Part shown: in pieces, positions 1-5,485 of the stretch
How positions within the stretch are numbered: the first letter of the stretch is position 1
Layout of the letters: each line of letters starts with the position of its first letter
Source of the DNA: an uncultured Prevotella sp.
Lineage (GTDB): Bacteria > Bacteroidota > Bacteroidia > Bacteroidales > Bacteroidaceae
Assembly: GCA_905210845.1 (NCBI GenBank)
Contig: CAJLYG010000201.1
Span: 1 to 5,485 of the forward strand
Direction: 5' to 3'
DNA length: 5,485 nt
Notes under the pieces: generated by a model
The model's input: only the letters and a program-made list of their open reading frames with translations
What the model was told of the DNA's origin: nothing
Databases searched by the model: none
Position numbers and translations under genes: made by a program

Positions 1-974
1 AGAAATATTGTATACGTTTTTTCGGTATGCCAATGCCACAAAAAACAGAATATGGAAGGTTCAGCAAAGGACTTGCGAAAATGCTAAAGATTCGTTTGTA
101 TTTACATGAAACGGCAAATTATAATTATCCTGAAGGCGAGACGACAGGTGATAAAGCCTATTATAATAAAGTGGAATCTTTGGCACGTGAACTGAAGACT
201 TCCTCTTATGGGTATTCTCTTCAAAAAAATTATGTCCAGATGTTCAATCAAGGTGGTCAAGGGAGCAATAATAAGGAAATCATATGGGCCTTGCCTTGTT
301 CGTATGATGGGCCTTCCTACAATCAATGGCATATGATGGTTCTTCCGACTGATTTTGAACAACATGGAATGTCAGGAGGATGGGGAACTGTTACAAGCAC
401 TTGGAAATTCTATGATTCCTTTGAGCCTGATGATGTTCGTAAGACGAATCTCTTGACGTCTTATACAAGTTCTACTGGCGAGGTTATCAATCGTGAAACT
501 GCACAATCCGCTATAGCTGATGGACCTATTGCTCTGAAAATTGGATATGATACAGGCGTGAAAGGCTCGGGTGGCTATTCCAACATTGATTTAATTATTT
601 TCCGGTATGCAGATGTATATTTGTCTTTGGCTGAAGCCCTATGTGAAAAGCCTGGTGCTACGACAGCCGATCTTCATGAGGCAATAGATAATGTCAATGT
701 TATTAGGAACCGAGCTGGTCTTGCTAATTTGCAATATGCGGATTATGATACTCCATCCAAGCTTTTAGACGCGATTCTCCTTGAGCGTTGGCATGAATTC
801 TGGTGTGAAAATGGTCAGTTTCGTGCTGATTTGATACGTTATCATAAACTGATCCCATGGGTAAAATCAATCAATGATTCTCCTTATGCAGAAGAATATA
901 AGGAACTTTATCCACTCCCATTGAGTGTTATAAGTGATGGGAAAGGACAAGTAAAGCAAAATCCTGGCTATTAA
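1..974 (+). CDS. RagB/SusD family nutrient-uptake outer-membrane lipoprotein, C-terminal part (5' truncated by window edge)
   Basis: SusD-like proteins sit on the cell surface as the lid of a SusC-type TonB-dependent channel and bind the glycan for import. The frame is open from base 3, so the ATG at 27 is an internal Met; about 323 C-terminal residues of a family usually 500-600 long are present, and the signal peptide is outside the window. Family hallmarks in order: a TPR-like helix with GRFSKGLAKMLKIRLYL (about 57-107), the EIIWALP strand (276-296), RYADVYLSLAEAL (603-641, family form RYADvlLmyAEAl), VIRNRAGL (699-722), an ER..EF....G.FRADLIR segment (783-839) matching the family ER..EL..EG.R..DL.R pattern, and the terminal QNPGY (957-971). 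The next gene starts 6 bp after the stop. The expected susC-like partner should lie just upstream. The family call is secure, but the glycan ligand cannot be read from sequence. Confidence 0.96.
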   Translation, partial: KYCIRFFGMPMPQKTEYGRFSKGLAKMLKIRLYLHETANYNYPEGETTGDKAYYNKVESLARELKTSSYGYSLQKNYVQMFNQGGQGSNNKEIIWALPCSYDGPSYNQWHMMVLPTDFEQHGMSGGWGTVTSTWKFYDSFEPDDVRKTNLLTSYTSSTGEVINRETAQSAIADGPIALKIGYDTGVKGSGGYSNIDLIIFRYADVYLSLAEALCEKPGATTADLHEAIDNVNVIRNRAGLANLQYADYDTPSKLLDAILLERWHEFWCENGQFRADLIRYHKLIPWVKSINDSPYAEEYKELYPLPLSVISDGKGQVKQNPGY

Positions 975-980
975 TAAAAA

Positions 981-2435
981 ATGAATGTCATGAATAAATG
1001 TATAAAATATATCGTCTTGTTGCCATTTGCACTATTTTCATCCTGTGGGAGTAGTGGCAGTCCTGTGAACCCTGTTGAGCCAGATCCAAATCCCTCCACA
1101 GAAAAACAAGTGATGAAATCAGTCGTCTATTCTGGTACAGAAGATACGTTTGCCAATCCTGAACGAGGTTTTTATACGGAGATAGAATGTAATCTCAAGG
1201 ATGCAGTATCAGAAATGCGATTGAAAGATCTTAGGGCAAACGGAAAGACATTAGTACAATTGCTCTACTACCTAAACGATTATACGGATGTCTCACTTCC
1301 TTCAGAGGGACTTACGAAGTTAGATATGGATTTTGGGCGAGTTCGAAATGCTGGTCTGAAGGCAATTGTAAGATTTGCCTATACAAATGTCCAAACAGGT
1401 CAGGATGCTCCCATGGACATCATTTTGGGGCATCTGGATCAATTGAGATCAGTACTGACAAAGAATAAAGATGTGATTGCCTGCGTTCAGGCAGGGTTTA
1501 TTGGCGCATGGGGTGAGTGGTATTATTCTTCGAATAATCTGAATAATGCCAATTCCTATAAGAAATTGTTGGATAAATGGCTGGAAATCCTTCCAACTGA
1601 TCGCTGTATCCAGGTAAGGACTCCTAAATACAAGCAAGATTATTTAGGACTTTCAGATCCCATTACTGAGTCACATGCTTATGATGGTACTGCTATAGCA
1701 AGGATAGCGCATCATAATGATGCCTTTATGTCTGACGAAACTAATATGGGTACATATCAGGATGTAAAAGAGGACAAGGCTTATCTGGCAGTGGAAGGAT
1801 TGTATCTCCCAATTGGAGGAGAGACCTGTTTGCCTTCCCCAACTGCAGCGATAAGCAATGGGGCCTCAGCTGTAGCAGAGATGCAGAATCTTCACTGGTC
1901 CTTCTTGAATGATGCTTATGATAGGAAGGTCTTGGATAAATGGGAGTCAGATGGGGCTATGACAACAATCAAGAATAAATTGGGATATCGCATTCAGTTA
2001 GTTAAAGGAGATTATTCCACAAAGCATATACCAGGAAGTGATGTCATTGTTAAGTTAACATTGCAGAATGTTGGATTCGCAGCTATGTATAATCCACGGA
2101 AAATACAGATGGTCCTTGTGTCTGCGGATGGCCGTAAAAATTATGTTGCCACATTACCTGAAGATCCCCGTGCTTGGAAGCCGTCCAAGAGCATCACTCT
2201 TGAAGAATCTGTGGCTCTGCCTACGGATATAGCCGTCGGGGCATATAAGTTGTACTTATATCTCCCAGATGCAGAATCGACTTTAGCAGCTAATCCTCAG
2301 TATGCAGTCCGACTGGCAAATAAGGACATTTGGGATCCTGCAACAGGCTATAATGACTTGAAAGTTACGATCAACGTGACAAGCTCTTATCATCTGAATA
2401 AGAGTACTTCAAATATTAAGTTTACAGAAAAATAA
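981..2435 (+). CDS. DUF4874/DUF4832-type lipoprotein, candidate glycan-active protein
   Basis: Function is not established. The N-terminus is a lipoprotein signal: basic Lys6/Lys9, a hydrophobic stretch at residues 11-19, and a relaxed lipobox LFSSC with Cys22 as the lipidated residue. A Gly/Ser/Pro-rich linker follows to about residue 40. Residues ~50-205 resemble DUF4874: NPERGFY at 59-65, RFAYTN at 131-136, and GAWGEW at 175-180, where Glu179 sits where a barrel-type glycosidase could carry an acid/base. Residues ~210-465 resemble DUF4832: QVRTP at 211-215, HHNDAF at 244-249, MGTY at 256-259, PIGGETC at 277-283, LHWSFLN at 304-310, and a C-terminal beta-sandwich-like stretch from LGYRI at 334. 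No acidic export signal follows Cys22, which suggests a periplasm-facing anchor. The second ATG at 990 gives MNK... and a 19-residue signal like that of the last gene, so it is an equally likely start. It lies between susD-like and acetyltransferase-like genes in one operon. Confidence 0.85.
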   Translation: MNVMNKCIKYIVLLPFALFSSCGSSGSPVNPVEPDPNPSTEKQVMKSVVYSGTEDTFANPERGFYTEIECNLKDAVSEMRLKDLRANGKTLVQLLYYLNDYTDVSLPSEGLTKLDMDFGRVRNAGLKAIVRFAYTNVQTGQDAPMDIILGHLDQLRSVLTKNKDVIACVQAGFIGAWGEWYYSSNNLNNANSYKKLLDKWLEILPTDRCIQVRTPKYKQDYLGLSDPITESHAYDGTAIARIAHHNDAFMSDETNMGTYQDVKEDKAYLAVEGLYLPIGGETCLPSPTAAISNGASAVAEMQNLHWSFLNDAYDRKVLDKWESDGAMTTIKNKLGYRIQLVKGDYSTKHIPGSDVIVKLTLQNVGFAAMYNPRKIQMVLVSADGRKNYVATLPEDPRAWKPSKSITLEESVALPTDIAVGAYKLYLYLPDAESTLAANPQYAVRLANKDIWDPATGYNDLKVTINVTSSYHLNKSTSNIKFTEK

Positions 2436-2440
2436 GGAAA
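2433..2440 (+). promoter_or_regulatory. Shine-Dalgarno-like site of the acyltransferase gene, overlapping the preceding stop codon
   Basis: TAAGGAAA contains the stop codon of the DUF4874/DUF4832 gene and an AAGGA core that ends 5 nt before the ATG at 2444. The starts of the second and fourth genes have only A/T-rich leaders (TTAATAAAAA and TCTTTTTATATA), so this is the only start in the window with a recognisable purine-rich site. The overlap suggests translational coupling. This is a motif observation only, since Bacteroidota depend weakly on Shine-Dalgarno pairing. Confidence 0.45.
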
Positions 2441-2443
2441 ATT

Positions 2444-3592
2444 ATGGCTACATCTTCTACTGGACAGAATGTTTTGGGGCAGCGACTTCTTTCACTTGAC
2501 GTGCTGAGGGGATTTGATCTTGCCTTGCTTGTATTAATTCAGCCTGTCATTTTTGCTTGGTTGGAAAAAATGCAACCGGCGCAAGGTTCTTTCCTTGGAT
2601 TTATTTTTTCGCAGATAGAGCATTTGCCATGGGATGGCTTCTGCTTTTGGGATATCATTATGCCTTTGTTTATGTTCATGTCGGGAATCACGATACCTTT
2701 TGCTATGTCGAAATATAAAAGTGGTAGCCCTGTTATCGGACATCGTTTCTATTATAGAATCATCAAGCGTTTTGTCGTGTTATGGATCTTAGGCATGTTT
2801 TGCCAAGGTAATCTGATGGACTTAGACATACATACGTTGAAGTTATATTCCAATACTTTACAGTCAATTGCCGTCGGTTATATTGTTGTTTCTTTCTTGT
2901 ACGTATTTGCTTCTGTCCGTACCCAAATATGGGTAGTGTCTTTCTTTTTTGCTGCTTATATTGCGGTTTTTGCTATATGGGGAGGGATGGATTTCTCCAT
3001 AGGCACGAATATTTGTCAGCAGATTGACAATGATGTATTGGGGCATTTCCGTGATGGAGTTACTTGGCAGGGATCTAACTGGTCTTTCGATCCTGATTAT
3101 AATTATACATGGATATTAAGCTCTCTTAATTTTGTAGTCACTGTATACTTGGGTTGCTTGGCGGGTTATGTCTTGAAAGGTGAACAAACAAAGAAAAATA
3201 AATTCTTAATACTTTTGATAGGAGGCATCCTCCTGATAGCAGTGGGACTTGTCATGAATGAGTGGATTCCCATCATTAAGCATATTTGGTCAAGCTCTAT
3301 GACTTTATTCTCTGGAGGAATTTGTCTTGTCCTGATGAGTGTCTTTTACTTCGGCATTGACATCCAAGGCTGGACGAAGGGAACGGAGTGGCTTAGGATC
3401 TATGGCATGAACTCTTTGGCAGCATATGTGATGATACATATTCCTTTGGATTCCATAACGGATTGCTTTTTCCATGGATTCCGGCAATGGTTGGGTATTT
3501 ACTATGTTGTGTTGCAGGTTGCAGTAGAAGTGATGGTCATCTTCTTCGTTCTAAAATGGATGTATAAACATCAAGTCTTTATCAAAGCATAA
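2444..3592 (+). CDS. DUF5009/NagX/HGSNAT-like transmembrane acetyltransferase
   Basis: Polytopic inner-membrane protein with about ten hydrophobic segments (residues ~24-40, 66-88, 106-125, 138-156, 161-180, 222-244, 253-272, 284-305, 319-336, 350-372). It matches the family of human heparan-alpha-glucosaminide N-acetyltransferase, which moves an acetyl group from cytosolic acetyl-CoA across the membrane to terminal glucosamine. Family signatures: SLDVLRGFDL at 17-26; EHLPWDGFCFWDIIMP at 59-74, with His60 aligning to the human active-site His (FKHASWNGLTVAD region); LQSIAVGYIVVS at 139-150; FDP at 215-217 leading into a G..AG helix; and YGMNSLAAYV at 320-329. The 382-residue length fits bacterial members, which lack the human N-terminal luminal extension. 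It starts 8 bp after the lipoprotein gene. Family membership is firm. The acetyl acceptor is unknown, and an O-acetyl or non-PUL role is possible. Confidence 0.92.
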   Translation: MATSSTGQNVLGQRLLSLDVLRGFDLALLVLIQPVIFAWLEKMQPAQGSFLGFIFSQIEHLPWDGFCFWDIIMPLFMFMSGITIPFAMSKYKSGSPVIGHRFYYRIIKRFVVLWILGMFCQGNLMDLDIHTLKLYSNTLQSIAVGYIVVSFLYVFASVRTQIWVVSFFFAAYIAVFAIWGGMDFSIGTNICQQIDNDVLGHFRDGVTWQGSNWSFDPDYNYTWILSSLNFVVTVYLGCLAGYVLKGEQTKKNKFLILLIGGILLIAVGLVMNEWIPIIKHIWSSSMTLFSGGICLVLMSVFYFGIDIQGWTKGTEWLRIYGMNSLAAYVMIHIPLDSITDCFFHGFRQWLGIYYVVLQVAVEVMVIFFVLKWMYKHQVFIKA

Positions 3593-3612
3593 CAATTAAA
3601 TCTTTTTATATA

Positions 3613-5373
3613 ATGAAAAAACTAAATTTATTGATGGTATTTTTCTCCATGCTTCTTTTCGCAGCATGCAGTGATAATGATACCAATGGGTCCAACGAGA
3701 AAGATGGTCCTAAACCATCAATGGATCTGGCTGTGTCTCCACAGAGTGATCTCAATTACGGAGATAACATCTATGTGTCTGGACTCATGGGCGATGAGCG
3801 CAATCTGGAACACTATGAATTGATCTTGTGTAACAGCGCAGGCGATACACTCGCAACAAAATATCAAATGTTGCTGGGGCAGGAATTTACCTGTAATGAC
3901 AATATTCAGGTACCACTACCTAAGAATGCATCAACGGATAACCTGAATTTGCAAGTCAAACTGGATAATACCCGTAATGGGGAAGAAGTACAATCCTTTG
4001 ATATCCAGAATGTAGGCATTCCTGAATTCGAGACCTTACATTTAATCCTTAGTAATGGGATGATTGTCGATCTGATTAAGAATGGTAACATTTATCAAAC
4101 TCCTACGGAAAGTGTTTTCCCTGCTCATATCAAAGGAATTATCTCTACAACAACCAGTAAAAGCGGAATCTGGTGGGGAACGAGAAATGGAGAAATCGCC
4201 TCTATGGCTAAAGATTCCATTACTATTGGCGGTGATGTAGAAGCTTCTTTCACGGTTTCTTTTAATCCGGTTTCTTTTGATTTAGTTGAAGGTGAACATC
4301 ATATCTGGTCACCTATTGATGCAAGTGATTGCTATTATCTCTTAGGTACAATCAGTGGGCATTGGATGGATGGTGAGATTACAACTGAACGCTCGAAAAT
4401 GAAGATGAATGGCTATGAAAGTGGTAATGATCGCTATTATACTTGGACAGCGCCAGAAGGCGATGACCCAGAGACGGGCATGTGGGGATCCACTGCGGCA
4501 GGAGAGTTCCGCTTAAAGAAAGGTAATAGTGGGAAATATATCCTATGGGATGGAAATAAAATCATAGAAAGTTCTACGGATGATAAGTCTAAGAGCTTTC
4601 CGCTGACAGCAGGAGGTCCCTTTACCATCAAGGCTAATTTTACGGATGGAAAGTGTTCGTCTGTTGATGTTTCAGGTGGAGGAAAGTCGATTACTTTCAA
4701 CGATGGACAAGTGATAGTCAATGGAATCCCCATGACACCTTTCATTAATTTTTCAGGTAATAGGCTCCCCATAAAAAACGGAGCGAATTATATTTATGAG
4801 GGATTGGTCTCTTTAAAGAATGGACAAACAATCTCTTCTGAATTTGATTTATCTTCATTTACAGCAAATCCTGATCTATTTAATGGGGACGGCAATGCCA
4901 CATGGACATTAAAGTCCATCAGTGATACATACTCAATTAGAATGGATCTCTTTAGTGGAGCATTCTATGCTTGTCCAACAAGTGGATACCCCAATGTAAT
5001 CTATATGGACGGCTGGAGCTGGGCTCCGAGAGAATCTTCAACTGCCGTAGTCTGGGACGGAAATAATGTATTGCCCTTAGTCAGAACTTCTTCCGGGACG
5101 TACGAAGGTACGTTCTATGATTTTGGATGGGGTGGTGATGTCGCTTTTTATGTAACATGGCCTGGAAGCGGTAAAACAATAAAGATTCCTATCACTAATT
5201 TCTCTGGTGCTTATTTGAATCCCTCAAACGGTGATACCAGTTTCCTCATTCCATCGGGTGCAGGATATTACAAGGTTGTAGTTGATCTGAAGGAAGGCAT
5301 TAACGTTAGCCCTGAAGGTACGGTTACTCCTAAGGGACAGTCTAAGTTCACGCTAAACTATATCTCACAATAA
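3613..5373 (+). CDS. SusE/SusF-like surface glycan-binding lipoprotein with duplicated beta-sandwich modules
   Basis: Probable surface glycan-binding lipoprotein that helps the SusC/D pair capture its substrate. It has a clear lipoprotein signal (KK at 2-3, hydrophobic 4-18, lipobox FAAC with Cys19), followed by SDND, an acidic stretch typical of the Bacteroidota surface lipoprotein export signal. A flexible linker runs to about residue 34. Next is an Ig-like domain (~35-135, starting PSMDLAVSP) and then two A-B units, A1 ~136-237, B1 ~238-355, A2 ~357-457 and B2 ~458-566. The B modules open with YYLLGTISGHW and NVIYMDGWSW, like SusE/F starch-binding folds. Many Trp residues (W187, W188, W251, W278, W290, W312, W468, W470, W481, W506, W516) could stack on sugar rings. 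No catalytic motif was recognised. It may fall among DUF5125/DUF5121-like families, which I cannot confirm. It is the last gene of the operon, 20 bp after the acetyltransferase, with a terminator just behind it. Confidence 0.85.
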   Translation: MKKLNLLMVFFSMLLFAACSDNDTNGSNEKDGPKPSMDLAVSPQSDLNYGDNIYVSGLMGDERNLEHYELILCNSAGDTLATKYQMLLGQEFTCNDNIQVPLPKNASTDNLNLQVKLDNTRNGEEVQSFDIQNVGIPEFETLHLILSNGMIVDLIKNGNIYQTPTESVFPAHIKGIISTTTSKSGIWWGTRNGEIASMAKDSITIGGDVEASFTVSFNPVSFDLVEGEHHIWSPIDASDCYYLLGTISGHWMDGEITTERSKMKMNGYESGNDRYYTWTAPEGDDPETGMWGSTAAGEFRLKKGNSGKYILWDGNKIIESSTDDKSKSFPLTAGGPFTIKANFTDGKCSSVDVSGGGKSITFNDGQVIVNGIPMTPFINFSGNRLPIKNGANYIYEGLVSLKNGQTISSEFDLSSFTANPDLFNGDGNATWTLKSISDTYSIRMDLFSGAFYACPTSGYPNVIYMDGWSWAPRESSTAVVWDGNNVLPLVRTSSGTYEGTFYDFGWGGDVAFYVTWPGSGKTIKIPITNFSGAYLNPSNGDTSFLIPSGAGYYKVVVDLKEGINVSPEGTVTPKGQSKFTLNYISQ

Positions 5374-5381
5374 GGCAAAGG

Positions 5382-5427
5382 GAGGGTGTATCAAAATTCT
5401 GATGCATCCTCTATTTCGTATTATTTA
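5382..5427 (+). terminator. Rho-independent terminator of the PUL operon
   Basis: An inverted repeat starts 8 nt after the stop of the last gene. The left arm GAGGGTGTATCA (5382-5393) and right arm TGATGCATCCTC (5400-5411) form a 12-bp stem with a 6-nt AAATTC loop, followed by a T-rich tail at 5412-5427 (10 T in 16 bases). Two of the pairs are G-U in the + transcript (5386/5407 and 5389/5404). In the - transcript they become C-A mismatches, so the structure is suited to ending + strand transcription. Confidence 0.8.
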
Positions 5428-5434
5428 TGCAAAC

Positions 5435-5464
5435 AAAGCCTCGACTTTCCCAAGCCGGGGCTTT
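5435..5464. terminator. Second terminator-like hairpin, orientation uncertain
   Basis: AAAGCCTCG (5435-5443) pairs with CGGGGCTTT (5456-5464). An inner CTT/AAG stem (5445-5447 with 5452-5454) closes a 4-nt loop. In the + transcript there is one U-G pair (5441/5458) and one A-C mismatch (5444/5455); in the - transcript the roles swap, so pairing does not decide the strand. The - strand version has a GGGA (GNRA-type) loop and is followed by TTTGTTTG, while the + strand version has only three T before ACCATATC. It is either a terminator for a convergent gene beyond the right edge or a backup for the operon. No coding region was recognised in 5374-5485. Confidence 0.55.
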
Positions 5465-5485
5465 ACCATATCACAAAAATTATGT

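Noticed and set aside
27..29. ATG at 27 as the start of the first gene
   Set aside because: The frame is open back to the window edge, and the protein from here lacks a signal peptide and the SusD N-terminal half. It is an internal methionine of a truncated gene.
223..234. Short word CAAAAATTATGT-like seen near 223-234 and again at the right window edge
   Set aside because: Only about a dozen A/T-rich bases are shared, one copy is in coding sequence, and this is expected by chance at this composition. There is no sign of an attachment site or insertion-sequence end.
3220..3234. Perfect 6-bp inverted repeat AGGAGG-CAT-CCTCCT, also an ideal Shine-Dalgarno sequence
   Set aside because: It lies in the middle of a transmembrane segment of the acetyltransferase (Gly-Gly-Ile-Leu-Leu codons), has no T tract and no in-frame start of a plausible gene after it. 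Chance from codon choice is the simplest reading.
4437..4772. 111-codon open frame on the - strand inside the last gene
   Set aside because: It lies antisense and wholly within a well-supported lipoprotein gene, and no recognisable motif was seen. The same applies to the shorter antisense frames at 102-365, 1449-1637, 2534-2743, 2864-3046, 3305-3487 and 3906-4091.
1..5485. Mobile element, CRISPR array, tRNA/rRNA or riboswitch
   Set aside because: No transposase or integrase, no regularly spaced repeats, no RNA gene signature, and no untranslated leader longer than 20 bp between genes. The only non-coding stretch of any size is the terminal 112 bp.

Overview
The window carries the downstream part of a Bacteroidota (Bacteroidales-type) polysaccharide utilization locus (PUL). 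The phylum call rests on four signs: a RagB/SusD-family protein ending in the family's QNPGY-like terminus, lipoproteins with relaxed lipoboxes (one followed by an acidic surface-export signal), an AT-rich base composition, and A/T-rich translation starts with mostly weak Shine-Dalgarno signals. The genus cannot be decided from this sequence.

Layout: four genes lie head to tail on the + strand and fill bases 1-5373. They are (1) the C-terminal about 323 residues of a SusD-like outer-membrane glycan-binding lipoprotein, cut by the left window edge; (2) a 484-residue lipoprotein of DUF4874 + DUF4832 type; (3) a 382-residue polytopic membrane protein of the DUF5009/NagX/HGSNAT (heparan-alpha-glucosaminide N-acetyltransferase) family; and (4) a 586-residue surface lipoprotein that looks like a SusE/SusF-type surface glycan-binding protein. 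The intergenic gaps are 6, 8 and 20 bp, so this is almost certainly one transcript whose promoter, and presumably a susC-like transporter gene, lie upstream of the window. The last 112 bp hold no gene but contain two hairpins. The first is a good rho-independent terminator for the operon. The second may be a backup or may serve a convergent gene beyond the right edge.

How the genes may work together (inference): the SusD-like and SusE/F-like lipoproteins capture a glycan at the cell surface and pass it through the off-window SusC-like channel. The DUF4874/DUF4832 lipoprotein, which lacks an obvious surface-export signal, may act on the glycan in the periplasm. The HGSNAT-like protein may move acetyl groups from cytoplasmic acetyl-CoA across the inner membrane onto an imported sugar, possibly a free amino sugar. 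This pairing of a PUL with a transmembrane acetyltransferase and an uncharacterised candidate glycan enzyme is the most interesting aspect of the window. No mobile element, CRISPR array, RNA gene or frameshift was seen.
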